The position numbers and the translations under genes were made by a program. The notes beneath the pieces are model-generated. The model was not told the origin of the DNA and did no database searches. It saw only the letters and a list, made by a program, of their open reading frames with translations. From Clostridium sp. CAG:169 (GTDB taxonomy: Bacteria > Bacillota > Clostridia > Oscillospirales > Ruminococcaceae), in NCBI GenBank assembly GCA_000435195.1, contig FR880240.1, positions 1-16,378 on the forward strand: a stretch of DNA of 16,378 nt, read 5' to 3'. This document shows, in pieces, positions 1-8,624 of this stretch (its first letter is position 1; each line of letters opens with the position of its first letter).

Positions 1-896
1 AGCATGACCTGCACGACAGCATCACCGCAAAGGGTTGGGTAGTGCGTGAATGGTGCGCACAGCCGTCCAACTTCCGCTGCGAGGGCAGGATCGACGAATA
101 TCTGGAGCAGAAAAAAATCAGTGCCATCTTTGATTTGGACACCCGCGCCATCACCAGAAAGCTGCGCGACGGCGGGGTGCAGAATGCGCTGATTACCAGA
201 AAAGACCCGACAGGCAATATCGCCCAGCTGACCGAGCAGCTGAAAAACCATCAGAAACCCATGCCGGCATGGGTCGATTACAAGGAAACCTTCACCTTTG
301 AAAAGCTGGATGCAAAATATAACATCACCATGGTAAACTATGGGATTCGCAAAGACGTCATTGCTGCTTTGATGGCAAGAGGCTGCCGCGTGACGGTCGT
401 TCCGTCCTGCTGCACCGAAAAGCAGGTGCTGGACACCCAACCGGATGCAGTCGTTCTGTGCGGCGGCGCAGGTCTGGAGGAGCTGCGCACCAGCTACGAC
501 CAGCAGGAAAATGCAATCGACGCTGCACAGGAAACGGTTGCTGCCCTGATGAAGAGCGGTGTGCCGATGCTGGGCATCGACCTGGGACATCAGCTGATGG
601 CACTGGCAATGGAGGGCAGCGTGGAGAAGATGCACTGCGGTCACCGCGGAGCAAACTGCCCGGTCACCGAACTTGCCAGCGGCAGGACCTTTATCACCTC
701 CCAGAACCACGGCTACATCGTCAAGGACGTTCCGGCGTGCGCTGTGGTCAGCCACCTCAATTCCAACGACAAGACCTGTGAAGGACTGGAATATCCGCAG
801 ATGAAAGCACTCTCGGTGCAGTTTATCCCGGAATCGGAAATCGGCATGAAAAACTTCGACGGAATCTATGAGAGATTTCTTTCGATGATTAAATAG
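1..896 (+). CDS. carA: Carbamoyl phosphate synthase small subunit, 5'-truncated, degenerate glutaminase
   Basis: The reading frame is open from the window edge (first full codon at 3), so the N-terminus lies outside. The visible part begins near HDLHDSITAKGWVVREW and matches the end of the CarA N-terminal domain (LDTRAITRKLRDGG), followed by a class I amidotransferase domain. In the family this domain hydrolyses glutamine and channels ammonia to CarB. Key residues are missing here. The nucleophile elbow GICLGHQ reads GIDLGHQ (Cys to Asp, codon 579-581). The QGHPE motif reads QFIPE (His to Ile, codon 825-827; Glu kept). The NGPGDP loop reads GGAGLE (462-479). The glutamine-pocket NHGY and the structural HRGAN are kept. 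The frame is otherwise intact, so this is not a decayed pseudogene. The gene is followed by carB after 52 bases. The family call is firm; the lack of glutaminase activity is inference from the residues. Confidence 0.93.
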   Translation, partial: HDLHDSITAKGWVVREWCAQPSNFRCEGRIDEYLEQKKISAIFDLDTRAITRKLRDGGVQNALITRKDPTGNIAQLTEQLKNHQKPMPAWVDYKETFTFEKLDAKYNITMVNYGIRKDVIAALMARGCRVTVVPSCCTEKQVLDTQPDAVVLCGGAGLEELRTSYDQQENAIDAAQETVAALMKSGVPMLGIDLGHQLMALAMEGSVEKMHCGHRGANCPVTELASGRTFITSQNHGYIVKDVPACAVVSHLNSNDKTCEGLEYPQMKALSVQFIPESEIGMKNFDGIYERFLSMIK

Positions 897-948
897 TTTG
901 TTGTGGGAACAGAAATTTTGGATTCGTTTTTAAGAAAGGTTGATAGCT

Positions 949-3900
949 ATGCCGTTAAGACAGGATATTAAAAAAGTACTGGTCATCGGTTCCGGTCCGA
1001 TCATCATCGGTCAGGCAGCCGAGTTTGACTACGCAGGCACCCAGGCGTGCCGCGCCCTCAAGGAGGAGGGTCTGGAGGTTGTTCTGATCAACTCCAACCC
1101 GGCTACCATCATGACCGATAAAGCGATGGCAGACCATGTATACATCGAGCCGCTGAACATCGATGTGGTCAAAAGGGTCATCGAGCTGGAAAAACCGGAC
1201 AGCGTGCTGTCCACTTTGGGTGGTCAGACCGGTCTGACCTTCTCGATGCAGCTGGCAAAAGAAGGCTTTTTGGAAGAGCATAATGTAAAGCTGCTGGGCG
1301 CTAATCCGCTGACCATCGACAAGGCAGAGGACCGCCAGATGTTTAAAGACACCATGGAAAAGATTGGGGAGCCATGTATCCCGTCCAAGGTTGTCAACAC
1401 CGTGGAGGATGGTCTTGCCTTCATCGAAAAGATTCAGTACCCGGTCATCATCCGTCCGGCGTTCACCATGGGCGGTACCGGCGGCGGTATCGCATACAAT
1501 GAGGCAGAGTTCCGCGAGATTGCAGGCAACGGTCTGCGGCTGTCTCCAATTACCCAGATTCTGGTAGAGAAGTGCATCTCCGGCTGGAAAGAGATCGAAT
1601 TTGAGGTTATCCGCGACTCTAAAGGCAACATCATCACCGTCTGCTCGATGGAAAACGTGGACCCGGTCGGCGTACACACCGGCGACTCGATCGTCGTTGC
1701 ACCGGCAGTCACCCTTTCTCCGGCAGAATTTTCCATGCTGCGCAAGGCTGCTCTGAACATCGTGGAGGAGCTGGGTGTAGAAGGCGGCTGTAACTGTCAG
1801 TTTGCCCTGCATCCAACCTCGATGGACTATGCTGTAATCGAGGTAAACCCGCGTGTATCCCGTTCCTCGGCTCTGGCTTCCAAAGCGACCGGCTACCCGA
1901 TTGCAAAGGTTGCTACCAAAATTGCCATCGGCTACACCCTGGATGAAATCATCAACGCCGTCACCGGCAACACCTACGCCTGCTTCGAGCCTTCGGTGGA
2001 TTACCTGGTTGTCAAGTTCCCGAAATGGCCATTCGATAAATTCGTATACGCAAAACGCACCCTGGGCACCCAGATGATGGCAACCGGCGAGGTCATGTCC
2101 ATCGGCACCTGCTTTGAAAGCGCTATGATGAAGGCGGTCCGCTCGGTAGAGCTGGGACTGGACAGCTTCAACCTGCCCAAATTTGCAGACAAGACCAAGG
2201 AAGAGCTGCTCGAGCTGCTGCACAACTGCGACGACGAGAGAATCTTCTGCGTCTATGAAGCGCTCAAGAAGGGCATCACACCGGAGGAGATCCATGCTAT
2301 CACCATGATCGACTGCTGGTTTATCAACAAGCTGGACAACCTGAGAAAAACCGAAGCGGAGCTGGCAAGCTGCACCGAGCTCAGTGAGCAACTGTACCTG
2401 CGTGCAAAGAAGTACGGCTATCTGGACAGCACCATCGAGCGTTTCTCCGGCAAGAAGGTAGAGCATCACAGAAAAGGCGTTTACAAGATGGTAGACACCT
2501 GCGCTGCGGAATATAAGGCACAGACCCCATACTTCTACTCGACCTACGACGAGGAGAACGAGGCAGAGGAATTCATCAACGAGCACAACTCGGAGAAGAA
2601 GAAAATTCTGGTATTCGGCTCCGGTCCAATCCGTATCGGTCAGGGTATCGAGTTTGACTACTGCTCGGTACACTGCGTATGGGCGCTGAAAAAGCTGGGC
2701 TACGAGGCTGCGATTGCCAACAACAACCCGGAAACCGTTTCCACCGACTTTGATACCGCTGATCGTCTGTACTTTGACCCGCTGACCCCGGAGGACGTGG
2801 ACAACGTGCTGGAAAGCGAAAAACCATGGGGTGTTGTCGTACAGTTCGGCGGACAGACCGCTATCAAGCTGACCAACTACCTCTCGAAGAAGGGTGTTCG
2901 CATCCTGGGAACCAGCGCAGACTCGATCGACGAGGCGGAGGACCGCGAACGTTTTGACGAGCTGCTGGGCAGACTGGGTATCCCGCGTCCAAAGGGTGAA
3001 ACCGTTCTGACCAAGGAAGAAGCCGTCACCGCTGCAAACAAGCTGGGCTTCCCGGTCCTGCTGCGTCCATCCTATGTACTGGGCGGACAGAACATGATCA
3101 TTGCTCACAACACCGCAGAGGTGGAGGAGTACATGGACATCATCACCACCCACATGAAGGACAACCTGGTGCTGATTGATAAATACATGATGGGTAAAGA
3201 GGTCGAGGTAGATGCCATCTGCGACGGCGAGGACTACCTGATCCCGGGTATCATGGAGCACATCGAGCGCGCAGGTATCCACTCGGGCGACTCCATCTCG
3301 GTTTATCCGGCACAGACCCTGTCTCAGCGCTTAAAACGCACCATCATCGACTACACCGGTCGTCTGGCTCGTGCGCTCAAAGTTGTCGGTCTGGTCAATA
3401 TCCAGTATGTCATCTACAACGATGAGGTCTATGTCATCGAGGTCAACCCACGTTCCTCCCGTACCATCCCATACATCAGCAAGGTTACCGGCGTGCCGAT
3501 GGTAGAGATTGCTACCCGCATGATGTTCGGCGAAAAGCTGCGCGACCAGGGCTATGGCATCGGTCTGTACCCGGATGCAGAGTATGTGGCAGTCAAGGTT
3601 CCGGTATTCAGCTTTGAAAAGCTGCACGACGTAGATACCCTGCTTGGTCCAGAGATGAAGTCCACCGGTGAGGTTCTGGGTATTGCAAGAACCTTTGACG
3701 AAGCGCTGTACAAAGGTCTGCTGGCAGCAGGCTACAAGATGAAGCACGAAGGCGGCGTACTGGTCACCGTGCGCGATACCGACAAGCAGGAGGTCGTGCC
3801 GATTGTTGAAAAATACGAGAAGCTGGGCTTCAAGATTTATGCGACCGCAGGCACCGCGCTGACACTCAACCAGAACATGATTGCAGCCAACACCATCCGC

Positions 3901-4143
3901 AAGATTGAAGAGGAAGAGCCAAACATCATGACCCTGTTCGATGAGAACAAGATTGATTATATCATCACCACCTCCAAGAAAGGCAGAAAGCCGCAGCGCC
4001 ACTCGGTACAGATGCGCCGTCGTGCAGTCGAGCGTTCGATTGTTACCATGACCGCGCTGGATACCGCAAACGCACTGGCAAACTCTCTGATGACCAACCG
4101 CTCGGTCAACGACATCGAGCTGGTGGACATCACAACCATCTAA
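949..4143 (+). CDS. carB: Carbamoyl phosphate synthase large subunit
   Basis: It makes carbamoyl phosphate from bicarbonate, ammonia and two ATP, feeding pyrimidine and arginine synthesis. The protein is 1064 residues, close to the 1073 of E. coli. Two ATP-grasp halves are visible: the first opens with VLVIGSGPIIIGQAAEFDY, carries IIRPAFTMGGTGGG, GVHTGDS and IEVNPRVSRSSALASKATG, and the second opens with ILVFGSGPIRIGQGIEFDY and carries LLRPSYVLGGQN, GIHSGDS and IEVNPRSSRT. The linking oligomerisation region includes YKMVDTCAAEY, and the C-terminal MGS-like allosteric domain (from about residue 930) contains IYATAGTA. I chose ATG 949 because AAAGG at 935-939 sits 9 bases upstream; an in-frame TTG at 940 is too close to that site. 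Catalytic motifs all look intact, in contrast to CarA next to it. The gene ends 17 bases before a terminator. Confidence 0.98.
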   Translation: MPLRQDIKKVLVIGSGPIIIGQAAEFDYAGTQACRALKEEGLEVVLINSNPATIMTDKAMADHVYIEPLNIDVVKRVIELEKPDSVLSTLGGQTGLTFSMQLAKEGFLEEHNVKLLGANPLTIDKAEDRQMFKDTMEKIGEPCIPSKVVNTVEDGLAFIEKIQYPVIIRPAFTMGGTGGGIAYNEAEFREIAGNGLRLSPITQILVEKCISGWKEIEFEVIRDSKGNIITVCSMENVDPVGVHTGDSIVVAPAVTLSPAEFSMLRKAALNIVEELGVEGGCNCQFALHPTSMDYAVIEVNPRVSRSSALASKATGYPIAKVATKIAIGYTLDEIINAVTGNTYACFEPSVDYLVVKFPKWPFDKFVYAKRTLGTQMMATGEVMSIGTCFESAMMKAVRSVELGLDSFNLPKFADKTKEELLELLHNCDDERIFCVYEALKKGITPEEIHAITMIDCWFINKLDNLRKTEAELASCTELSEQLYLRAKKYGYLDSTIERFSGKKVEHHRKGVYKMVDTCAAEYKAQTPYFYSTYDEENEAEEFINEHNSEKKKILVFGSGPIRIGQGIEFDYCSVHCVWALKKLGYEAAIANNNPETVSTDFDTADRLYFDPLTPEDVDNVLESEKPWGVVVQFGGQTAIKLTNYLSKKGVRILGTSADSIDEAEDRERFDELLGRLGIPRPKGETVLTKEEAVTAANKLGFPVLLRPSYVLGGQNMIIAHNTAEVEEYMDIITTHMKDNLVLIDKYMMGKEVEVDAICDGEDYLIPGIMEHIERAGIHSGDSISVYPAQTLSQRLKRTIIDYTGRLARALKVVGLVNIQYVIYNDEVYVIEVNPRSSRTIPYISKVTGVPMVEIATRMMFGEKLRDQGYGIGLYPDAEYVAVKVPVFSFEKLHDVDTLLGPEMKSTGEVLGIARTFDEALYKGLLAAGYKMKHEGGVLVTVRDTDKQEVVPIVEKYEKLGFKIYATAGTALTLNQNMIAANTIRKIEEEEPNIMTLFDENKIDYIITTSKKGRKPQRHSVQMRRRAVERSIVTMTALDTANALANSLMTNRSVNDIELVDITTI

Positions 4144-4160
4144 GTAAAAACACCTGGAAC

Positions 4161-4200
4161 AAACCCGCTGCTGATTTTTTCAGCGGCGGGTTTGCTTTTT
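4161..4200 (+). terminator. Rho-independent terminator after carAB
   Basis: A 13-bp stem (AAACCCGCTGCTG, 4161-4173, with CAGCGGCGGGTTT, 4181-4193, one G-T wobble) with a T-rich loop is followed by GCTTTTT. It closes the carAB transcript. Confidence 0.93.
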
Positions 4201-4443
4201 CAGAAAAATTTTATTTTTTTGAAGTGTTTGGCATATCTTTTCCGTTTTATCCGATGGGAACGCATGATGGAGGAAGAAGAAAAAAGCCGTTTCTTTTCTA
4301 TTTGTGTATGGGCTGTGGATAAAGTATGAACAGCAACAAATTAGCACAATGAAACGAAAATCGGTGCAAAAAAAATCGTTCTCTTTATGAATAGTAACAG
4401 AAAAGCAACTGTGTTATAGTTATTAAAAAAGGATATGAGATGC
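4201..4443. other. AT-rich intergenic gap, no gene seen
   Basis: This stretch between the carB terminator and the exporter promoter is clearly more AT-rich than the genes around it. A 21-codon ATG frame at 4264-4329 lacks a convincing ribosome binding site. I see no convincing RNA structure, riboswitch or protein. Confidence 0.6.
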
Positions 4444-4472
4444 TTGACTTTTGCTCAAAAAGTTGGTATCAT
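4444..4472 (+). promoter_or_regulatory. Sigma-A type promoter of the exporter operon
   Basis: TTGACT (4444-4449), a 17-base spacer and TATCAT (4467-4472) make a near-consensus promoter, about 46 bases ahead of the adaptor start codon. The inverted repeat at 4471-4494 begins within the -10 box and covers the expected transcription start. Confidence 0.8.
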
Positions 4473-4494
4473 TGTATTAGGCAAGTAATACAAT
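4471..4494. promoter_or_regulatory. Probable operator: perfect 9-bp inverted repeat
   Basis: ATTGTATTA (4471-4479) and TAATACAAT (4486-4494) are exact reverse complements separated by GGCAAG. The repeat starts in the -10 box and runs over the expected +1, where a dimeric repressor would block transcription. The architecture fits GntR-, PadR-, MarR- or TetR-type regulators; no regulator gene lies in the window, so which one acts is unknown. Confidence 0.7.
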
Positions 4495-4518
4495 AGGAAT
4501 CCAAAAGGAGTCTTGAGT

Positions 4519-6552
4519 ATGACAAAGAAAAAGAAAATTCTTTCCATCACCTGCGGTGTGTTGGCTGTCGTAGTGGTCGGCAGCTACTTTGCACTCAACC
4601 GCAACAACGCAGTGCAGGCGATGGTGTCCACCGAAACCTTACAGCAGATGGATTTGCAGAACACCGTCAGCCTGAGCGGTGTGGTGGAAAGCCAGTCGGG
4701 TAGAAAGGTCTACTCCACCCTGAGCTATCTGGTGGAGCAGGTCAACGTGCAGGTCGGCGATGTGGTGCAGCAGGGGGACGTGCTGGCACAGCTGAAAACC
4801 GACGATTTGCAGATGGACATCGCCCAGCAGCAGGCGGCGGTGAACGCCAGCAAAAACCAGTCGGCACACCAAATCGAGGTCAGCCGCAAGGCGTATGAAA
4901 ATGCAAAGGAAAACTATGAAAACGGGCTGGACTCCGGCGCGCTTACCGCAGAGCAGGGTGTGACCAGCGCAGAATACAGCGTGGAGCAGGCGCAGCAGCA
5001 GCTCAAAGCGGCAAAGGCGGCAGTGTATGATGCCAAGGAAAACTACCGTGTCACCCGCGACCAGCTGGAGGGCAATGTCACCGACGCCGAGGAGGCGCTG
5101 CGGGATGCCGAGGAGGCGCTGGGCGACGCACAGGCTGCCTATAACGATGCGGTAGCGGGACAGGCAGGTGCGCAGGAGCAGGCAGAAGCAGCTTTAAAAC
5201 AGGAAGAAGAAAAGTATAACCAGGCGAAAAAGGACTGGGACCTGTTTCAGGATATACATCATCAGGACTACCAGAGTGCCAAAGAGGACTTAGAGAAAAA
5301 GCAGGAGGAGTACAAAAAGGCAAAGGAAGCCTATGAGAATTCTATCACTGATGAAAATCCGCAAGGTGCCACTGAATTAAAAACACAGATGGATCAAGCA
5401 GCAGATGCAAGAGATGCAGCAGAAAAAACACTGAATGAAGAAAGTGCAAAGCGTGCTCCGGCAAAAGCTAAATATGATTTGGCAGAAGCATCGTGGAATA
5501 TGGCACAGAAAACCTATCAGGAAACGCTGTCTGCCATCGCCTCTTCGGCAAGCGGTGCGATGAGCGGTGTAGCTTCGGCACAGAGCGGCGTGGCAGCAGC
5601 GGAAGCCCAGCTGGATGCGGCACAGGATGCCCGCAACGGCGCAAGCATGGCACAGCTGGAGCAGGGTGTGGACAGCGCAAAAAGAAGCGTGGACAGCGCC
5701 CAGCTGCAAAAGGAGATCGCGCAGAATCAGGTGAGCAACGCTAAGGACCAGCGCGAAGCCTCCAACAACGCTATCGAGCAGCAGATTGACAGCCTCAAGG
5801 ACAGCCTGGTCGGCAGCCAGATTGCAGCACAGTCCACCCAGTCGCAGGAAATTGCCATCCAAAAGATGCAGAACACGCTGGAGGATGCCACCATCACCGC
5901 ACCGGTATCCGGCGTTGTGACAGCCGTCTACGCCAAGGTGGGCGAGCCGGGCAACGGGCTGCTGTTTGTGGTGGAGGACACCCAGTCGCTGAAAATCAAC
6001 ACCAAAATCAAAGAGTACGATGTTGCCAACATCCGGGAAGGAATGTCGGTGGTCATCAAATCGGATGCAACCGGCGACCAGGAGATTTCCGGCACCGTCA
6101 CCTACATCGCACCGGCTGCCGTTAAGACCGAAGCGGGCAACACCCAGACCGGCGGCAACGATTCCAACGTGGAATTTGAAGCAGAGGTGCAGGTCAACGA
6201 CCCGAACTGCGGACTGCGCATCGGTATGAACACCCGTCTGACCGTGCTGCTGGAAGAAAAGCAGGATGTCTTTGGCGTACCGTATGATGCGGTGGTCGAA
6301 AAGGCGGACGGCTCCACTGTGGTCTATGCGGCGGTCGAGCAGCAGAACAGCGGCAAAAACAGCTCCTATGTAGTGACCGAGATTCCGGTGACTACCGGAC
6401 TTGAGACCGACTTTTACATCGAAATTTCCGGCGGAGAAGTGACCCCGGGCATGGCAGTCATCAGCAATCCGCAGAGTGTGACCCCGGGCATGGAGGTCAC
6501 CCCGGACTTTGTTGCCAACGGCACAACCCAGCCGACAGTAGGACTTTCTTAA
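4519..6552 (+). CDS. MacA/HlyD-type efflux adaptor with very long coiled coil
   Basis: A membrane-anchored adaptor expected to couple the downstream ABC ATPase and permease on the outer face of the membrane. The protein is 677 residues, much longer than a typical MacA (about 370). It has a lysine-rich start and one membrane segment (about 7-25), a first half of a biotinyl-lipoyl domain (about 50-95, SGVVES and VQVGDVVQQGDVLAQL), a Gln/Ala/Glu-rich coiled-coil hairpin (about 96-455), the second lipoyl half (ATITAPVSGVVTAVYAKVGE, from about 457), then beta-barrel and membrane-proximal domains. ATG 4519 is chosen because AAGGAG at 4505-4510 is 8 bases upstream; the in-frame TTG at 4513 would be only 2 bases from it. 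Codons from about 5330 to 5515 are much more AT-rich than the flanks, suggesting a mosaic segment. The substrate is unknown. Confidence 0.9.
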   Translation: MTKKKKILSITCGVLAVVVVGSYFALNRNNAVQAMVSTETLQQMDLQNTVSLSGVVESQSGRKVYSTLSYLVEQVNVQVGDVVQQGDVLAQLKTDDLQMDIAQQQAAVNASKNQSAHQIEVSRKAYENAKENYENGLDSGALTAEQGVTSAEYSVEQAQQQLKAAKAAVYDAKENYRVTRDQLEGNVTDAEEALRDAEEALGDAQAAYNDAVAGQAGAQEQAEAALKQEEEKYNQAKKDWDLFQDIHHQDYQSAKEDLEKKQEEYKKAKEAYENSITDENPQGATELKTQMDQAADARDAAEKTLNEESAKRAPAKAKYDLAEASWNMAQKTYQETLSAIASSASGAMSGVASAQSGVAAAEAQLDAAQDARNGASMAQLEQGVDSAKRSVDSAQLQKEIAQNQVSNAKDQREASNNAIEQQIDSLKDSLVGSQIAAQSTQSQEIAIQKMQNTLEDATITAPVSGVVTAVYAKVGEPGNGLLFVVEDTQSLKINTKIKEYDVANIREGMSVVIKSDATGDQEISGTVTYIAPAAVKTEAGNTQTGGNDSNVEFEAEVQVNDPNCGLRIGMNTRLTVLLEEKQDVFGVPYDAVVEKADGSTVVYAAVEQQNSGKNSSYVVTEIPVTTGLETDFYIEISGGEVTPGMAVISNPQSVTPGMEVTPDFVANGTTQPTVGLS

Positions 6553-6574
6553 TCAGAGTGGGGTGGAACGACCA

Positions 6575-7339
6575 ATGGCAAAAACAATCATTGACATGAA
6601 GGGCATCGTCAAAAAGTTTTATATCGGTCAGCCAAACGAGCTGACCATCCTCAAGGGAATTGATTTGACGGTGGAGGAAGGGGAGTTCCTCTCCATCGTC
6701 GGTCAGTCCGGTTCGGGCAAATCCACCCTGATGAACATCATCGGTGCGCTGGACCGCCCGACCGAAGGGGAATATCTGCTGGATGACATCGCCATCGACC
6801 AGGCGGGCGACGGGCAGCTGTCAAGCATCCGCAACGAAAAGATTGGCTTTGTTTTCCAGACCTTCAATTTGATTCCCCGCACCTCTGCACTGAAAAATGT
6901 CGAGCTGCCGATGCTGTATGCCGGTATGCCGCGCTCCAAGCGGACCGCACGGGCAAAGCAGCTGCTGGGCATGGTGCAGATGGAAGAGCGAATGGACCAT
7001 ATGCCCAATGAGCTTTCGGGTGGACAGAAGCAGAGGGTGGCAATCGCGCGGGCGATGGCAAACGACCCTGCCATTATCCTTGCCGACGAGCCGACCGGCG
7101 CACTGGATTCCTCCACAGGTCGTCTGGTGATGGATTTGTTCCACAAGCTGCACCGGGAGCAGGGCAAGACCATCGTCCTGATTACCCACAACCAGGAGCT
7201 GGCGGAGGAAACACAGCGCATCGTCACCATCCGCGACGGACAGGTGGTGGATGTGCGCGCGGGCAGTCAGGTGCTGCCTGAGGAAAGCATCTACTGTCAC
7301 GGCAGTTCTGCCGCGGCAGGTGAGGGAGGCAGCGTATGA
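6575..7339 (+). CDS. ABC transporter ATPase, MacB/LolD family
   Basis: The cytoplasmic ATPase that drives the exporter with its adaptor and permease neighbours. All the nucleotide-binding motifs are present: Walker A GQSGSGKST (residues 43-51), a Q-loop in FVFQTFNLIP, signature LSGGQ (147-151), Walker B IILADE (167-172) followed by PTGALD, and the switch His in LITHN. The length of 254 residues is normal for the family, with a short non-conserved tail. I prefer ATG 6575 (MAKTIIDMKG), with the G-rich stretch ending at 6566 about 8 bases upstream; the GTG at 6563 lies inside that stretch. It starts 22 bases after the adaptor stop, and its own TGA stop overlaps the permease ATG (ATGA), which points to translational coupling. 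Confidence 0.95.
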   Translation: MAKTIIDMKGIVKKFYIGQPNELTILKGIDLTVEEGEFLSIVGQSGSGKSTLMNIIGALDRPTEGEYLLDDIAIDQAGDGQLSSIRNEKIGFVFQTFNLIPRTSALKNVELPMLYAGMPRSKRTARAKQLLGMVQMEERMDHMPNELSGGQKQRVAIARAMANDPAIILADEPTGALDSSTGRLVMDLFHKLHREQGKTIVLITHNQELAEETQRIVTIRDGQVVDVRAGSQVLPEESIYCHGSSAAAGEGGSV

Positions 7340-8604
7340 CACAGCTTTATGAAAATATCCTGCTTGCCATTTCCGGTCTGCGGGCAAACAAGATGCGCGC
7401 CCTGCTGACCATGCTGGGCATCATCATCGGCATCGGTTCGGTCATCGGCATCGTCATGGTGGGCGACTCGATGACCAACTCGATGACCTCCTCTTTGCAG
7501 GAGATGGGAGCCAACACCGTTCAAATCAGCTTGCAGCAGAGGGAATCGGAAAACGGCACCAGCTACTCGGTCTATATGGACGAAGAGGACTACATCAACG
7601 ATGAGATGATCGAAGCCTTTTTGCAGGATTATGGGGATGTAGTGGAATCGGTCAGCCTGCAGGAAAGCATGGGAAGCGGCAGAGTGACCGAAGGACATCG
7701 CTATGCAAATGTTTCCATCAGCGGTGTCAACAGCGGGTATCAGAGCGCAAACCACCTGACCATGCTGGGCGGTCGCTTTATCGGAGATAAGGACAACAAA
7801 GGCGTCAAAAACGTAGCGGTGGTTTCCGACCGTCTGGTCAACAATATGTTCGGACAGGGACAAAATCCGCTGGGCAAGGAGATCAAGGTCAACTGCGGCA
7901 AGGAGCAGTACACCTTCACCATCATCGGTGTCTATCAATATGAGCAGAATGCGATGATGGCAATGATGGGAGCGGCAGCCTCCGATGCGGACATCACCAC
8001 CGACCTGTTCATCCCGATCCAGACCGAGTGGAAGCTGACCGGTACCATCGAAGGTTATTACTACATCAATGTAATGACCAAACAGGGGACCGATTCCCGC
8101 GCGCTGGCACAGGATTTTCAGGATTATTTTAACCGCTTTTACACCCGCAACCAGGATTTTCAGATTATGGCAATCAGCTTGGATTCGGTCATCGACCAGT
8201 ATGCTTCGATGATGGGAACGGTGCAGGTTGCGATTGCGGTCATCGCGGCGATTTCGCTGCTGGTCGGCGGCATCGGGGTTATGAACATCATGCTGGTATC
8301 GGTGACCGAGCGTACCCGAGAGATTGGCACCCGCAAGGCGCTGGGAGCCAAGAACAGTGCGATTCGGATGCAGTTTATCGTCGAGTCGGTCATTATCTGT
8401 TTGATTGGCGGTATCATCGGTATCATCTTCGGAATACTGTTGGGCTATGCCGGCGCGTCGCTGCTGGGATTCCCTGCCCATCCGTCGGTGGATGCCATTC
8501 TGATTGCAGTCTGCTTCTCGATGGCAATCGGCGTCTTTTTTGGCTACTATCCTGCCAACAAGGCAGCCAAGCTGGACCCAATCGAAGCACTGCGCTATGA
8601 ATAA
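7336..8604 (+). CDS. ABC transporter permease, MacB/FtsX family
   Basis: The membrane subunit of the exporter, 422 residues. It has the MacB layout: an N-terminal membrane segment (about 20-42, beginning NKMRALLTMLGIIIGIGSVI), a large extracytoplasmic domain (about 45-290), then three C-terminal membrane segments (about 296-320, 352-380 and 388-408). The conserved cytoplasmic turn ERTREIGTRKALGAK follows the second segment, and the protein ends in PIEALRYE, the usual MacB-like terminus. GAGGGAGG at 7322-7329 lies 6 bases before the start, inside the ATPase gene, and the start overlaps the ATPase stop. MacB-type systems transfer force across the membrane to push drugs, peptides or lipids out; nothing here identifies the substrate. 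Confidence 0.95.
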   Translation: MTQLYENILLAISGLRANKMRALLTMLGIIIGIGSVIGIVMVGDSMTNSMTSSLQEMGANTVQISLQQRESENGTSYSVYMDEEDYINDEMIEAFLQDYGDVVESVSLQESMGSGRVTEGHRYANVSISGVNSGYQSANHLTMLGGRFIGDKDNKGVKNVAVVSDRLVNNMFGQGQNPLGKEIKVNCGKEQYTFTIIGVYQYEQNAMMAMMGAAASDADITTDLFIPIQTEWKLTGTIEGYYYINVMTKQGTDSRALAQDFQDYFNRFYTRNQDFQIMAISLDSVIDQYASMMGTVQVAIAVIAAISLLVGGIGVMNIMLVSVTERTREIGTRKALGAKNSAIRMQFIVESVIICLIGGIIGIIFGILLGYAGASLLGFPAHPSVDAILIAVCFSMAIGVFFGYYPANKAAKLDPIEALRYE

Positions 8605-8624
8605 CCAAAGTAGGAGGAAGCCGG

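Noticed and set aside
955..3282. Very long open frame on the minus strand opposite carB (775 codons)
   Set aside because: It mirrors carB codon bias; the composition is not protein-like (repeated VVQ/LVD patterns) and carB is firmly identified on the plus strand.
4264..4329. 21-codon ATG frame beginning MMEEEEKSRFF in the gap before the exporter operon
   Set aside because: No good ribosome binding site, not placed after a promoter, and length easily explained by chance in AT-rich DNA.
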